This document shows positions 38,580 to 48,248 of a stretch of 64,000 nucleotides of DNA, in pieces (position 1 is the first letter of the stretch; the number at the start of each line of letters is the position of its first letter). Position numbers and translations under genes: made by a program. Source of the stretch: Solirubrobacter sp035555675 (GTDB lineage Bacteria; Actinomycetota; Thermoleophilia; Solirubrobacterales; Solirubrobacteraceae); the NCBI GenBank assembly GCA_035555675.1, contig DATMGH010000180.1, positions 37,091 through 101,090 on the forward strand, read 5' to 3'. The notes beneath the pieces are model-generated. The model was not told the DNA's origin, did no database searches, and worked only from the letters and a program-made list of their open reading frames with translations.

Positions 38580-39861
38580 GCTCCACCACCACCGACTGCG
38601 CCGTCGTCTCCGGCACCAGCGAGACGACCGAGATCAGCCGCTCGCGCCGCTGCGCGCCGAGCACCGTGAACGCCCATCGCCAGACGGCCTCCAGCCGGTC
38701 CTCCCAGCGCGACAGGTACGCGAGGTGGATCACGCCCCAGGCGAAGAACGCCAGTCCGCCGGTCAACCGCCAGCGGCCGAGGTCGACCACCGCGCGGCGG
38801 CGCCCGATCGTCGCCATCGACCCCTTGTCGCGGTAGCGGAACGGCGCCGGCGGCGCGGCGCCCGCGAGCCGGGCCAGGATCACCGACGCCGCGTACTCGC
38901 CCTCCTGGATCGCGCCCTGCGCGACGCCCGGCACGCCCGGCACGGCCGCCATGTCGCCGAGCACGAACACGTCCGGGTGCCCGGGCACGGTCAGGTCGGG
39001 GCCGACCACGACGCGTCCCGCCCGGTCGACCTCGCCGAGCTTGGCGCCCAGCGGCGACGCGTTCACGCCCGCCGCCCAGATGATCGTCTTCGCGCCGATC
39101 CGCCGCGGCTCGCCGTTGGCCAGCACGTCGAGCCCCTCGGTGTCGATCCCGACCGCGCGCAGCCCGAGCTGCACGTCGATGCCCAGGAACTCGAGGTCGC
39201 GCTTGGCCCGCGCCGACAGCGCCTCCGGGAACGTCTTGAGCACGCGCGGGTTGGAGTCCAGCAGGACGATCCGCGTCCGCGAGAGGTCCACCGACCGGTA
39301 CTCGGACGCCAGGATCCGCTGCGCCAGCTCGGCCACCTGCCCGGCCAGCTCGACGCCGGTCGGCCCGGCGCCGACGATCGCGAACGTCAGCCAGGCGTCG
39401 CGCTCCGCTTCCGTCTCGGCCGCCTCGGCGAGCTCGAACGCGCCCAGGATCATGCTTCGCAGCCGGTGCGCGTCGTCGACCGTCTTCATCCCCGGCGCCA
39501 GCAGCGACCACTCCTCGCGCCCGAAGTAGGAGTGCGTGGCGCCCGCGCAGACGATCAGCGTGTCGTACGGCAGGTCGAACTCGTGCTCGCCGAACACGCG
39601 CACGGTGCGCGCCTCGAGGTCGAAGCCCTCGACCTCCCCGAGCAGCACCCGCACCTGCGGATGGCGGCTGAAGACCGCGCGCAGCGCGGGCGAGATCTGC
39701 CCGCCGGAGAGGACGCCGGTGGCCACCTGGTAGAGCAGCGGCTGGAAGACGAAGTGGTTGGTGCGGTCCACGAGCGTGATCTCCGCCCCGCCCGCCTTGG
39801 CCAGCCGCCGCGCGACGCGCACGCCCGCGAAGCCGCCGCCCACGATCACGATCCGGTGCAT
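38536..39861 (-). CDS. ndh: Type II NADH dehydrogenase (NDH-2-like FAD oxidoreductase)
   Basis: A 441-residue membrane-bound flavoprotein passing electrons from NADH to quinone. FAD binds at IVIVGGGFAGVRVARRLA, then HFVFQPLLYQVATG, a mark of NDH-2. NADH binds at FAIVGAGPTGVELAG, and DVFVLGDMAAVPG closes the FAD site. The C-terminal hydrophobic segment (GLAFFAWGVIHLAYL) gives membrane contact. ATG at 39861 overlaps the stop of the LigD polymerase gene (TGATG). Confidence 0.9.
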   Translation of the reverse strand: MHRIVIVGGGFAGVRVARRLAKAGGAEITLVDRTNHFVFQPLLYQVATGVLSGGQISPALRAVFSRHPQVRVLLGEVEGFDLEARTVRVFGEHEFDLPYDTLIVCAGATHSYFGREEWSLLAPGMKTVDDAHRLRSMILGAFELAEAAETEAERDAWLTFAIVGAGPTGVELAGQVAELAQRILASEYRSVDLSRTRIVLLDSNPRVLKTFPEALSARAKRDLEFLGIDVQLGLRAVGIDTEGLDVLANGEPRRIGAKTIIWAAGVNASPLGAKLGEVDRAGRVVVGPDLTVPGHPDVFVLGDMAAVPGVPGVAQGAIQEGEYAASVILARLAGAAPPAPFRYRDKGSMATIGRRRAVVDLGRWRLTGGLAFFAWGVIHLAYLSRWEDRLEAVWRWAFTVLGAQRRERLISVVSLVPETTAQSVVVELRRRRAERLDRARR

Positions 39862-40763
39862 CAGCGCGGCAGCTCCTGCTCGAGTGTCTGCACCGGCGCC
39901 CACAGGTCGCCGAGCTCGGCGACCCGCGCGAGCACCGCGTCGGAGCCGAACACGGCCGGCTCCCCGTCAGCGACGCCGGACACCTCGTCCCACGTCAGCG
40001 GCGTCGACACGGTCGGCCGCGCCATCGCCCGCAGCGAATACACGTTGACCGTCGTCTTGTGGCGGTCGTTCTGGCTCCAGTCCACGAACACCCTCCCCGT
40101 CCGCTTGGCCTTGCTCATGTCCGACACGACGCGCTCCGGGTCGCGCCGCTCCAGCAGCTGCGCGAGCCCGCGTGAGAACGCCCGCGTGTCGTCGTAGGTC
40201 ACGGGCGTATTCAACGGCAAGTAGACCTGCATGCCTTTAGAGCCCGACGTCTTGGCGAACGCCTCCAGCCCCCAGAAGTCGAACGCGCGCCGCAGCTCGA
40301 GCGCCACCTGCGCGCATTCGACCACGGTCGCCGGCGCCCCCGGATCGAGGTCGAACGCGATCAGCGTCGGGCTCTCCATGTCCGGCGCGCGCGCCAGCGG
40401 GGTGTGCAGCTCGAGGTCGGCGAGGTTCGCCAGCCAGACGAGCGTCGGCAGGTCCTGGCACAGGCAGTAGTCGATGTTGCCCTCGTTGCGACCGGACCAG
40501 ACGGACGCCGTCTGGACCCACGCCGGCGCGTGCGACGGGCAGCGCTTCTCGTAGAAGTGCGTCGCGTCGACGCCGTTCGGGTAGCGCTTGAGCGTGAGTG
40601 GACGGTCGCGGACGTGCGGCAGCAGCACGGGAGCGATCCGCGTGTAGTAGTCGATCACCTGGCCCTTGGTGAACCCGTCGGCGGGGTACAGGACCTTGTC
40701 CAGGTTCGAGAGCGAGAGCGTGGTCTCGCCGATCGCGACCTCGAGGCGCTTGGAGGGCGGCAC
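39861..40763 (-). CDS. LigD-type NHEJ polymerase (PolDom/primase), stand-alone
   Basis: A 300-residue archaeo-eukaryotic-primase-like polymerase that fills gaps during end joining. It opens NLDKVLYPADGFTKGQVIDY, has the catalytic FDLDPG near residue 138, and KTSGSKGMQVYLPL with NDRHKTTVNVYSLRA at the 3' part. In many bacteria this is one domain of LigD; here it is a separate gene, with the ligase/phosphoesterase gene 3 kb away beyond ku. The start is complementary to 40761-40763. Confidence 0.93.
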   Translation of the reverse strand: MPPSKRLEVAIGETTLSLSNLDKVLYPADGFTKGQVIDYYTRIAPVLLPHVRDRPLTLKRYPNGVDATHFYEKRCPSHAPAWVQTASVWSGRNEGNIDYCLCQDLPTLVWLANLADLELHTPLARAPDMESPTLIAFDLDPGAPATVVECAQVALELRRAFDFWGLEAFAKTSGSKGMQVYLPLNTPVTYDDTRAFSRGLAQLLERRDPERVVSDMSKAKRTGRVFVDWSQNDRHKTTVNVYSLRAMARPTVSTPLTWDEVSGVADGEPAVFGSDAVLARVAELGDLWAPVQTLEQELPR

Positions 40764-40838
40764 GCCCTGACCGTACCGGCTGTCCGTGCCCAGACCAGTT
40801 CACGGGTGAATTCCGCAGATACGGGTACGTCGGAGCTA

Positions 40839-41624
40839 ATGGCTTCGACTTCGACCGCTGCGCCGACGACGCCAGTCGACCGCGCGCGGCGACGGCGCGA
40901 CGACCAGCGCCTGATGCACCGAGTCCAGACCGGCGACGAACATGCGCGCGACGCGCTGATCGAGCGCTACATGGCGCTCGCGCGCTCGCTGGCGCTCCGC
41001 TACCGGCGCGCCGGAGAGCCGTTCGACGACCTGGTCCAGGTCGCGTCCGTCGGCCTGGTGAAGGCCGTCGACCGCTGGGATCCCGAGCGCGGGCTGGCCT
41101 TCTCGTCCTACGCCGTGCCGACGATCCTCGGCGAGCTGCGGCGTTACTTCCGTGACTCCACGTGGGACGTCCGCCCCGCCCGCGACCTGCAGGAGCTGTG
41201 CCTGGCGCTCGAGGACGCGCGCGAAGCGCTCTGGGGCGAGCTGGGCCGCCAGCCGACCGTCGCCGACCTGGCCGCGCGGCTCGGCCGCCAGCCCGAGGAG
41301 GTCGTGGAGGCGCTGCAGGCGTCCGAGGGCCGCTCGCTGCGCTCGCTCGACGCGCCCGTGCGCGACGAGGAGCAGCACGCGACCACCGCCGGCGACCTGA
41401 TCGGGCGCCAGGACGAGAACTACGAGCGGGTCGAGGCCGGCGTGACGATCGAGCGGCTGACGTCGATCCTGGACGACCGGGCGCGCGAGATCCTGCGCCT
41501 GCGCTTCCAGGAGGACCTGCTGCAGTCGGAGATCGCCGAGCGCGTCGGCTGCTCGCAGATGCACGTCTCGCGGATCATCCGCTCCTCGCTGGAGAAGCTC
41601 TACGCGTACGGGACGTCGGCGTGA
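40839..41624 (+). CDS. SigF/SigB-like group 3 sigma factor
   Basis: A 261-residue sigma factor of the general-stress/sporulation type. Regions 2 to 4 are intact: DALIERYMALARSLALRYRR, DDLVQVASVGLVKAVDRWDP, FSSYAVPTILGELRRYFRDS and the region 4 HTH SEIAERVGCSQMHVSRIIRS. Group 3 members are held by anti-sigma kinases, several of which lie downstream. It is divergent from the NHEJ polymerase gene and overlaps a Pro-rich ORF by GTGA. Confidence 0.93.
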   Translation: MASTSTAAPTTPVDRARRRRDDQRLMHRVQTGDEHARDALIERYMALARSLALRYRRAGEPFDDLVQVASVGLVKAVDRWDPERGLAFSSYAVPTILGELRRYFRDSTWDVRPARDLQELCLALEDAREALWGELGRQPTVADLAARLGRQPEEVVEALQASEGRSLRSLDAPVRDEEQHATTAGDLIGRQDENYERVEAGVTIERLTSILDDRAREILRLRFQEDLLQSEIAERVGCSQMHVSRIIRSSLEKLYAYGTSA

Positions 41625-41785
41625 GGCTCGAGGTTCCGCATCCGTCGGACCCGCCGACGCCCGCGGTCCCGCCCGAGCCGGTGACGCCCGCCGTGCCGGG
41701 TGAGCCGCCCGCGGTGCCGCCGGAGCCCGGGCCCGAGACGCCCCCGCCGGACGACCCGCTGCCGCCTCAGCCGGACGAGACCTGA
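41621..41785 (+). CDS. Small proline-rich hypothetical protein
   Basis: A 54-residue product beginning MRLEVPHPSDPPTPAVPPEP and continuing as PxxP repeats to DPLPPQPDET. GTG overlaps the sigma stop, so it may be co-translated. It is low-complexity and overlaps the convergent topoisomerase gene by 19 bp, so it may not be a functional protein. Confidence 0.4.
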   Translation: MRLEVPHPSDPPTPAVPPEPVTPAVPGEPPAVPPEPGPETPPPDDPLPPQPDET

Positions 41786-42774
41786 GCGACGCCGGGCGCG
41801 GCCTCGCGCTCGTCGATCAGGTCGAGCACGGCACGCTCGATCCGCGGATGCCCCGCGGGCAGCTCCAGCAGGCGCGGGTCGACCACCAGCCCGCCGCGGT
41901 AAGCGTCGAACACGCGCGGGTCGATGTAGGACGCGCGGCAGACCGCGGGCGTGTTGCCGAGGTAGCGCGCGGTCTCCTCGACGGCGCGGTTGATCGCCCG
42001 CTTGCGCGACGCCGCCGGGCCGGACACCGCGAGCGCCACCGCGGCCAGCACGGTCGCGTTCCACGTCCGGAAGTCCTTGGCGGAGAAGTCCCCGCTCGCC
42101 TTGAGGTAGTCGTTGATGTCGTCGGAGCGCAGGTCGTGCCAGCGGCCGCGCTCCTTGTAGGCCAGCAGCTCCGGTCCACCGCCGCGCCGGCGCTTGAGCG
42201 CGCACACGACCTCCTGCGCCGGCGGGTCCACCACGCCCTGGATGCGCCGCTGGCCGCCCTTGGCGGGATAGTCGAAGACCATCTGGCCGTCCTCGATCGC
42301 GACGTGGCGCTTGCGGATCGTGGCCAGGCCGTAGGAGTCGGTGTACTGCTCGCCGCCGACGCGGAAGAAGCCGCGGTCGAGCAGGCGCACCGCGCAGGCC
42401 AGCACGCGCGCGCGGGTCAGCGCCTCGCTGCCGGCCAGGTCGGCGTCGACGCGCTCGCGCAGCGCGGGGAGCGCCCTGGCGAAGCGCGTCATGTCCTCGA
42501 ACTTCTGTGCGTCCCGGCGCGTGCGCCACGCGTCGTGGTAGCGGTACTGCTTGCGCCCGGCGGCGTCGACGCCGGTCGCCTGCAGGTGGCCGTTCGGGAA
42601 CGGGCAGATCCAGACGTCGCGCCACGCGGGCGGGATCGCGAGCTGCGCGATCCGGTCCAGGACCGCGCGGTCGGTGACGTGCGCGCCGGTCGCGTCGTAG
42701 TACGCGAAGCCGCGGCCGGCGCCGCGGCGCGTGATGCCGGTGCTGGAGCAGTCCGAGCGGCGCAGGCGGGGCAT
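41767..42774 (-). CDS. DNA topoisomerase IB (poxvirus-type)
   Basis: A 335-residue type IB topoisomerase that relaxes supercoils through a 3'-phosphotyrosine. The N-terminal GFAYYDATGAHVTDRAVLDR and AWRDVWICPFPNGHLQATG fit the viral-type family. The catalytic Arg and Lys lie in RGGGPELLAYKERGRWHDLR, and the Tyr in PAVCRASYIDPRVF (about residue 281). It is 9 bp upstream-adjacent to ku on the same strand, suggesting cotranscription. Confidence 0.92.
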   Translation of the reverse strand: MPRLRRSDCSSTGITRRGAGRGFAYYDATGAHVTDRAVLDRIAQLAIPPAWRDVWICPFPNGHLQATGVDAAGRKQYRYHDAWRTRRDAQKFEDMTRFARALPALRERVDADLAGSEALTRARVLACAVRLLDRGFFRVGGEQYTDSYGLATIRKRHVAIEDGQMVFDYPAKGGQRRIQGVVDPPAQEVVCALKRRRGGGPELLAYKERGRWHDLRSDDINDYLKASGDFSAKDFRTWNATVLAAVALAVSGPAASRKRAINRAVEETARYLGNTPAVCRASYIDPRVFDAYRGGLVVDPRLLELPAGHPRIERAVLDLIDEREAAPGVAQVSSG

Positions 42775-42783
42775 GCCCCGGGC

Positions 42784-43626
42784 CTACCCGACTTTCTCGC
42801 GCTCCTTCTTCGACGCGCCCGTGCCACCGCTGCGCTTCGGCTTGTCCACCGCCGCCAGGCTCGCCTCCAGCGCCGCCATCAGGTCCGGCACCTTGGCGGG
42901 CTCCGGCGCCTCCGGCGTGACCGCGATCTCCTCGCCGGCCGCCTTGCGCTCGATCAGCTCGAGCACCTTCTCGCGGTAGGAGTCCGTATAGCGCTCGGGC
43001 TCGAAGGCGCCCGTGAGCGAGTCGATCAGCTGCTGGGCCATCTTGACCTCGCGGTCGGAGACCTTGAGCTCGTCGGCGTCCGGCAGCCCGTCGAGGTCGC
43101 CGGTGGGCACGACCTCGTCGGCGAAGATCATCGTCTCCATCATCAGCACGCGACCCTCGTGGTCGGGCCGGATCGCCACCAGCTGCTCCTTGGAGCGCAG
43201 GATCACGCGGGCGATCGCCACGCGCCCGGACTCGCGCATCGCGTTCAGCAGCAGCCCGTACGCCTTCGCGGCGCCCTTGTCCGGGACCAGGTAGTACGGG
43301 TGGTCGAAGTAGATCGGGTCGATCTCGGCCAGCTCGACGAAGTCCTCGATGTCGATCGTCCGGGACTTCTCCGGCTCGAGCGCCTCGAGCTCCTCCGGGT
43401 CGATCACCACGTAGTGGTCCTTGGTCAGCTCGTAGCCCTTGACCAGGTTCTCGTAGGGCACTTCCTCGCCGGTCGTCGGGTCCACGCGCCGCTGGGCGAT
43501 GCGGCTCCCGGTGTCGCGGTTGAGCTGGTGGAAGCGCACCGTCTTCTTGGACACCGCCGAGTAGAGCTTCACGGGGACGTTGACGAGCCCGAACGAGATC
43601 GCGCCGGTCCACATTGATCGCGCCAT
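42784..43626 (-). CDS. ku: Ku DNA end-binding protein
   Basis: A 280-residue bacterial Ku that encircles broken DNA ends and recruits LigD. WTGAISFGLVNVPVKLYSAV is the start signature, with HQLNRDTGSRIAQRRVDPTT and YFDHPYYLVPDKGAAKAYGL further on. The C-terminal extension is Lys-rich (GGTGASKKEREKVG). It lies 4 bp from the LigD ligase gene in the same direction. Confidence 0.96.
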   Translation of the reverse strand: MARSMWTGAISFGLVNVPVKLYSAVSKKTVRFHQLNRDTGSRIAQRRVDPTTGEEVPYENLVKGYELTKDHYVVIDPEELEALEPEKSRTIDIEDFVELAEIDPIYFDHPYYLVPDKGAAKAYGLLLNAMRESGRVAIARVILRSKEQLVAIRPDHEGRVLMMETMIFADEVVPTGDLDGLPDADELKVSDREVKMAQQLIDSLTGAFEPERYTDSYREKVLELIERKAAGEEIAVTPEAPEPAKVPDLMAALEASLAAVDKPKRSGGTGASKKEREKVG

Positions 43627-43630
43627 CGCT

Positions 43631-45082
43631 TCATTCTGACGGGTCAGACTCCGGCTCGCGCAGGACCGGTTGCGTCGCCTCGGCCGCGTCGAGGTCGTCG
43701 CGCAGGCCCTTGTAGACCGGGTGGCGCAGTGTGCCGGCCTCGGTGACGTCGCCGTAGTCGACGCGCGCGACCAGGACGGGGTCGACGAAGTGCGTCCCCT
43801 TCTCGGGCTGCGGGCCCGTGAACGGGCTCTCGGCGCACGCCAGCGGGTCGACGATGCCCTGCAGGCGCGTCAGCTCGGCGTCGGTGAAGCCGGTGCCGAC
43901 CTTGCCGGCGTAGCGCAGCGTGCCGTCCTCGGCGGTGAAGCCGATCGTGAGCGCGCCGATCCGCCCCAGCCGCCCGCCGTCGCCGCCGACCCAGCCGCCG
44001 ACCACGACGTCCGTGCTGCGGACGTTCTTGACCTTCAGCCAGCCGGGCGAGCGCCGCCCGGGCAGGTAGGTGCCGTCGAGCCGCTTGGCGACGAGGCCCT
44101 CCAGGCCCTGCTGCTTGGTCGCCTCCAGCAGGCCCGGGCCGTTGCCGACGTGGTAGGCGGGCACCTGCCAGCAGGGGCCGGCCAGCTCGAGCGCCTGCAG
44201 CGCGGCGCGGCGCGCCGCGTACGGCTCGCCCAGCAGCGCGTGGCCGTCCAGCCACAGCAGATCGAAGATCATGTAGACGACCGGCTCGGACTGGCTCAGG
44301 CGCCGCACCATGCCGTCGGACGTGAGGTGCATGCGCCGCTGCAGGCGCTGGAAGCTCGGGCGGCCGTGCTCATCGAGCGCGACGATCTCGCCGTCCAGGA
44401 TCGCCTCGCGGACGCCCAGCGCGCGGCCGAGCGCGCGCAGCTCCGGGTAGCGCGCGGTGATCGCGTTCCCGCGCCGGCTCTCCAGCCGCAGCCGTCCGCC
44501 CTCCGCGTAGCCGACCGCCCGCACGCCGTCCCACTTGATCTCGTACGCCCACTCGTCGCCGGCCGGCAGCGTGCGGCTGATGCGCGCCAGCATCGGCTCG
44601 ATCCGCTCCGGCATCGGCTCCGCGTCCGGATCCTCGGGCGGATCCATCCGGTGGATCATCCAGTTCTTGCCGTTGGTGCGGAACAGGACGTACTTGCCGC
44701 GCACGCGCTCGCCGTGGAACGTGATCATCACCTCGGCCTCGCGCCACTTGTGCACCTCGAACGTGCCGTGGTCGAAGATCCGCATCGTGCCCGCGCCGTA
44801 CTGGCCGGCGGGGATGTCGCCGTGGAAGTCGAGGTACTCGAGCGGGTGGTCCTCGGTGCGCACGGCGAGGTGGTTGCGCTTCGGGTCGACCGGGATGCCC
44901 TTGGGCACCGCCCAGGACGCGAGCGCGCCGTCGTGCTCGAGCCGCAGGTCCCAGTGCATCGCGCGCGCCGAGTGCTCCTGGACCACGAACCGCTGCTCGC
45001 CGGCCTGCGCGGGGGCGCCCGCGGGCTCCGGGGTGGCGTCGAAGTCGCGTTTGGCCCGGTATGCGTCAAGACCGTCGGCCAT
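43631..45082 (-). CDS. ligD: ATP-dependent DNA ligase with 3'-phosphoesterase domain (LigD without polymerase)
   Basis: A 483-residue NHEJ ligase. Residues 1-150 form the phosphoesterase: HSARAMHWDLRLEHDGALAS and GDIPAGQYGAGTMRI. The ligase core has the adenylated lysine in YEIKWDGVRAVGY (about 181), EAILDGEIVALDEHG, LEGLVAKRLDGTYLPGRRS and WLKVKN. The domain order is PE then ligase, with the polymerase encoded separately at 39861-40763. It leads the ligD-ku-topoisomerase run. Confidence 0.95.
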   Translation of the reverse strand: MADGLDAYRAKRDFDATPEPAGAPAQAGEQRFVVQEHSARAMHWDLRLEHDGALASWAVPKGIPVDPKRNHLAVRTEDHPLEYLDFHGDIPAGQYGAGTMRIFDHGTFEVHKWREAEVMITFHGERVRGKYVLFRTNGKNWMIHRMDPPEDPDAEPMPERIEPMLARISRTLPAGDEWAYEIKWDGVRAVGYAEGGRLRLESRRGNAITARYPELRALGRALGVREAILDGEIVALDEHGRPSFQRLQRRMHLTSDGMVRRLSQSEPVVYMIFDLLWLDGHALLGEPYAARRAALQALELAGPCWQVPAYHVGNGPGLLEATKQQGLEGLVAKRLDGTYLPGRRSPGWLKVKNVRSTDVVVGGWVGGDGGRLGRIGALTIGFTAEDGTLRYAGKVGTGFTDAELTRLQGIVDPLACAESPFTGPQPEKGTHFVDPVLVARVDYGDVTEAGTLRHPVYKGLRDDLDAAEATQPVLREPESDPSE

Positions 45083-45116
45083 CCGCTCAACGGTAGTCCA
45101 CTATCGTGCACGCCGT

Positions 45117-45491
45117 ATGGATGCCAATCCGATCGTGCTGGACGACAGCCCCGAGGACGTCGTCATCGTGGTCGTCGAGGGTGAGCACGACATCTACACC
45201 GCGCCGACGCTGCGCGAGCGGCTCGACGAGGCGCTCGGACGCGGCGGCGGCATCGTCGTCGACCTGACGGGCGCGACGTTCGTGGACTCGTCCGTGCTGG
45301 GCGCGCTGCTGGACGCGCGGCGGCGGGCGATCGACGCCGGCCAGGGCTACGTGGTCTGCGTCGGGAAGACCGTCGAGCCGGGTGTGCAGCGGATCCTGGA
45401 CATCACCGGGCTCGTGCCCGTGCTGCCGGTGCTGCAGGGCCGCGACGAAGCGATCGCGGCCGCGCGGTCCGACAACGGAGCGGCCCGATGA
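45117..45491 (+). CDS. STAS-domain anti-sigma factor antagonist
   Basis: A 124-residue SpoIIAA/RsbV-like protein: VVIVVVEGEHDIYTAPTLRE, then IVVDLTGATFVDSSVLGALL with the phosphorylatable Ser in DSS, and TVEPGVQRILDITGL. In its unphosphorylated form it would bind the anti-sigma kinase encoded next to it, freeing a sigma factor. Its stop overlaps that gene by ATGA. ATG at 45117. Confidence 0.92.
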   Translation: MDANPIVLDDSPEDVVIVVVEGEHDIYTAPTLRERLDEALGRGGGIVVDLTGATFVDSSVLGALLDARRRAIDAGQGYVVCVGKTVEPGVQRILDITGLVPVLPVLQGRDEAIAAARSDNGAAR

Positions 45492-45919
45492 GCGACGTGC
45501 TGCTGACGCTGCCGGCCAAGCCCGAGGGGGTCGGCGTCGTGCGCCAGGCGCTCGCCGGGATGGCGGACGCGCTCGACTTCGACGCCGCCGCGCTGGCGGA
45601 CATGAAGATGGCGGTCACCGAAGCGTGCACGAACGTCGTCGTGCACGCCTACGACACCGGCGAAGGGATGCTCGAGGTCGAGCTGGCGGCGGACGAGGCG
45701 GGGCTGACGATCGTGGTCCGCGACCACGGCTCGGGCATCCAGCCGCGGCCGGCACGGGCGACCGCGGAGCCGCCCGCGCTCGGGCTCGGGCTGCCGCTGA
45801 TCGCCGCGCTCTCGGACGCGTTCGAGCTGCGCGGGTCCGCCGGGCAGGGGACCGAGGTGCGGATGACGTTCGCGTACGCGCACGCCACCAACGGCGCGCG
45901 CGCCGACTGGCAGCTCTGA
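45488..45919 (+). CDS. RsbW-like anti-sigma factor kinase
   Basis: A 143-residue HATPase_c protein. The N box is KMAVTEACTNVVVHAYD, the G1 box VVRDHGSGIQP and the G2 box LGLGLPLIAALSD. Such kinases bind a group 3 sigma factor and inactivate the antagonist by serine phosphorylation. It pairs with the upstream STAS gene. No sigma gene follows on this strand; the convergent RpoD-like gene begins 1 bp after its stop. Confidence 0.92.
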   Translation: MSDVLLTLPAKPEGVGVVRQALAGMADALDFDAAALADMKMAVTEACTNVVVHAYDTGEGMLEVELAADEAGLTIVVRDHGSGIQPRPARATAEPPALGLGLPLIAALSDAFELRGSAGQGTEVRMTFAYAHATNGARADWQL

Positions 45920-45920
45920 C

Positions 45921-46979
<1,059 letters not shown>

Positions 46980-47066
46980 GGTTAAAGTCCTTGACTCACC
47001 GCTCCAGGGTCCGAGTAAACCAGCCAGAAAACGGAGCTTCCCGCCTCATCGGCCGGATCAGCGCAT

Positions 47067-47092
47067 GTCTTGAATCCGACTGAGCCGGGTAG
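47067..47092 (+). promoter_or_regulatory. SigF/SigB-type promoter before the Crp-like gene
   Basis: GTCT (47067-47070), 16 bp, GGGTAG (47087-47092), close to the GTTT-N14-16-GGGTA pattern of stress sigma factors. The expected start point is about 47099, next to the GTG at 47102. Confidence 0.5.
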
Positions 47093-47101
47093 TGCAGGGT
47101 C

Positions 47102-48007
47102 GTGAAAGCCGTTGCCACGCCCATGACCCGGACTCCCGACATGGTCCGCCTGCTGGACGTCGACCCCGATCTCGGCGTCCTGCTGGTGGACACCAGGCGC
47201 GACCAGGCCGAGCGCGAGCTGGTCGTCAGGACCCACCGGCTGCCGGTGGGGCCGTGGGACGTGTCCCGCCTCGCGGGGGCGACCGCCGACCATGTCGGTC
47301 TGCTGATCATCGACGGCATCCTCTCACGTGAGCTCGTCGTCGCGGACCACGTCAGCGCCGAGCTGCTCGGGCCGGGCGATCTGGTGCGGCCGTGGCAGCC
47401 CGCGTCGCGCACCGGGCTGCTGCCGGTGGACGCCGTCTGGAGCGTGCTGTCGCCGCTGACGGTGGCGGTGCTGGACCGGCGCTTCGCGGCCGAGGTGACG
47501 CGGTATCCGGAGATCACGGCGTCGCTCTTCGACCGGCTCAGCGAGCGGTCGCTGCGGCTGGCGACGACGCAGGCGATCTCCCAGCTCACGCGCGTGGACC
47601 GGCGGCTGCGGGCGCTGTTCTGGCACCTGGCCGAGCGCTGGGGACGCGTGACCGGAGACGGCGTGATCGTCCCGCTCGCGCTCACCCACCGCATCCTCGG
47701 GCAGCTCGTCGGCGCGCGCCGGCCGACCGTGTCGACCGCGCTGTCGGAGCTGGCCGAGCGCGAGGAGCTGGTGCGGCGCGACGACGGCTCGTGGCTGCTG
47801 CGGGGCGACCCGCCGGACGCGGAGTCGCTGGGCCGCCGCGCGCCCGCGAGCGCGACCGCCACCCGCGCGCAGGATCTCCTGCGCCCGGCGCGGCGGTTCG
47901 GACGCGGACGCCCCGCCCCCGACGAGGAGCCGGAGGAGGCGGGCGTCGAGCGGCTGCGCGAAGTGCTCGAGGGCGACGAGGACGACGACCCGGACACCGC
48001 GGCGTAG
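47102..48007 (+). CDS. Crp/Fnr-type transcriptional regulator
   Basis: A 301-residue protein with a cyclic-nucleotide-binding-like barrel (ELLGPGDLVRPWQPASRTG) and a Crp-type winged helix near residue 200 (LTHRILGQLVGARRPTVSTA, ALSELAEREELVRRDDG). The nucleotide-binding Glu/Arg pair of Crp is not obvious, so the signal may differ. The C-terminal 70 residues are acidic and disordered-looking. GTG at 47102 would be nearly leaderless; ATG at 47123 is an alternative. It is preceded by a stress-type promoter. Confidence 0.85.
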   Translation: MKAVATPMTRTPDMVRLLDVDPDLGVLLVDTRRDQAERELVVRTHRLPVGPWDVSRLAGATADHVGLLIIDGILSRELVVADHVSAELLGPGDLVRPWQPASRTGLLPVDAVWSVLSPLTVAVLDRRFAAEVTRYPEITASLFDRLSERSLRLATTQAISQLTRVDRRLRALFWHLAERWGRVTGDGVIVPLALTHRILGQLVGARRPTVSTALSELAEREELVRRDDGSWLLRGDPPDAESLGRRAPASATATRAQDLLRPARRFGRGRPAPDEEPEEAGVERLREVLEGDEDDDPDTAA

Positions 48008-48020
48008 CCGCCCGCGCGGC

Positions 48021-48191
48021 TCAGCGGTCCGTGTCCGGGTGGCCGGTCGCCTTGCCGTCGTCGTTGTCGACGTTGTCGTTTCGCCGACCACGGCGCGCCG
48101 GATCCCGCTGTGGGGTGTCCTTACCCGGCGTGTCATCGACCTCAGACGGCTGCTCCTCCGGATAGCCGATATTCGACTCGCTGGTCTCCAT
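48021..48191 (-). CDS. Small hydrophilic, probably disordered protein (56 aa)
   Basis: Reads METSESNIGYPEEQPSEVDD, then TPGKDTPQRDPARRG and ends DNDDGKATGHPDTDR. Highly charged, no hydrophobic core and no known family. A GGGTAG promoter-like box lies 10 bp before the ATG (complementary to 48189-48191), which supports it as a stress-controlled small gene. Confidence 0.6.
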   Translation of the reverse strand: METSESNIGYPEEQPSEVDDTPGKDTPQRDPARRGRRNDNVDNDDGKATGHPDTDR

Positions 48192-48200
48192 CCTCGCGTA

Positions 48201-48227
48201 CTACCCGCGAACGGGGAGGCCGCAAGC
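48201..48227 (-). promoter_or_regulatory. SigF/SigB-type promoter before the 56-aa gene
   Basis: On the minus strand GCTT (48227-48224), 17 bp, GGGTAG (48206-48201). The start point would fall within a few bases of the ATG, giving a nearly leaderless mRNA. Confidence 0.42.
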
Positions 48228-48248
48228 GGGGGGCGTCAGGGCCCTCCG

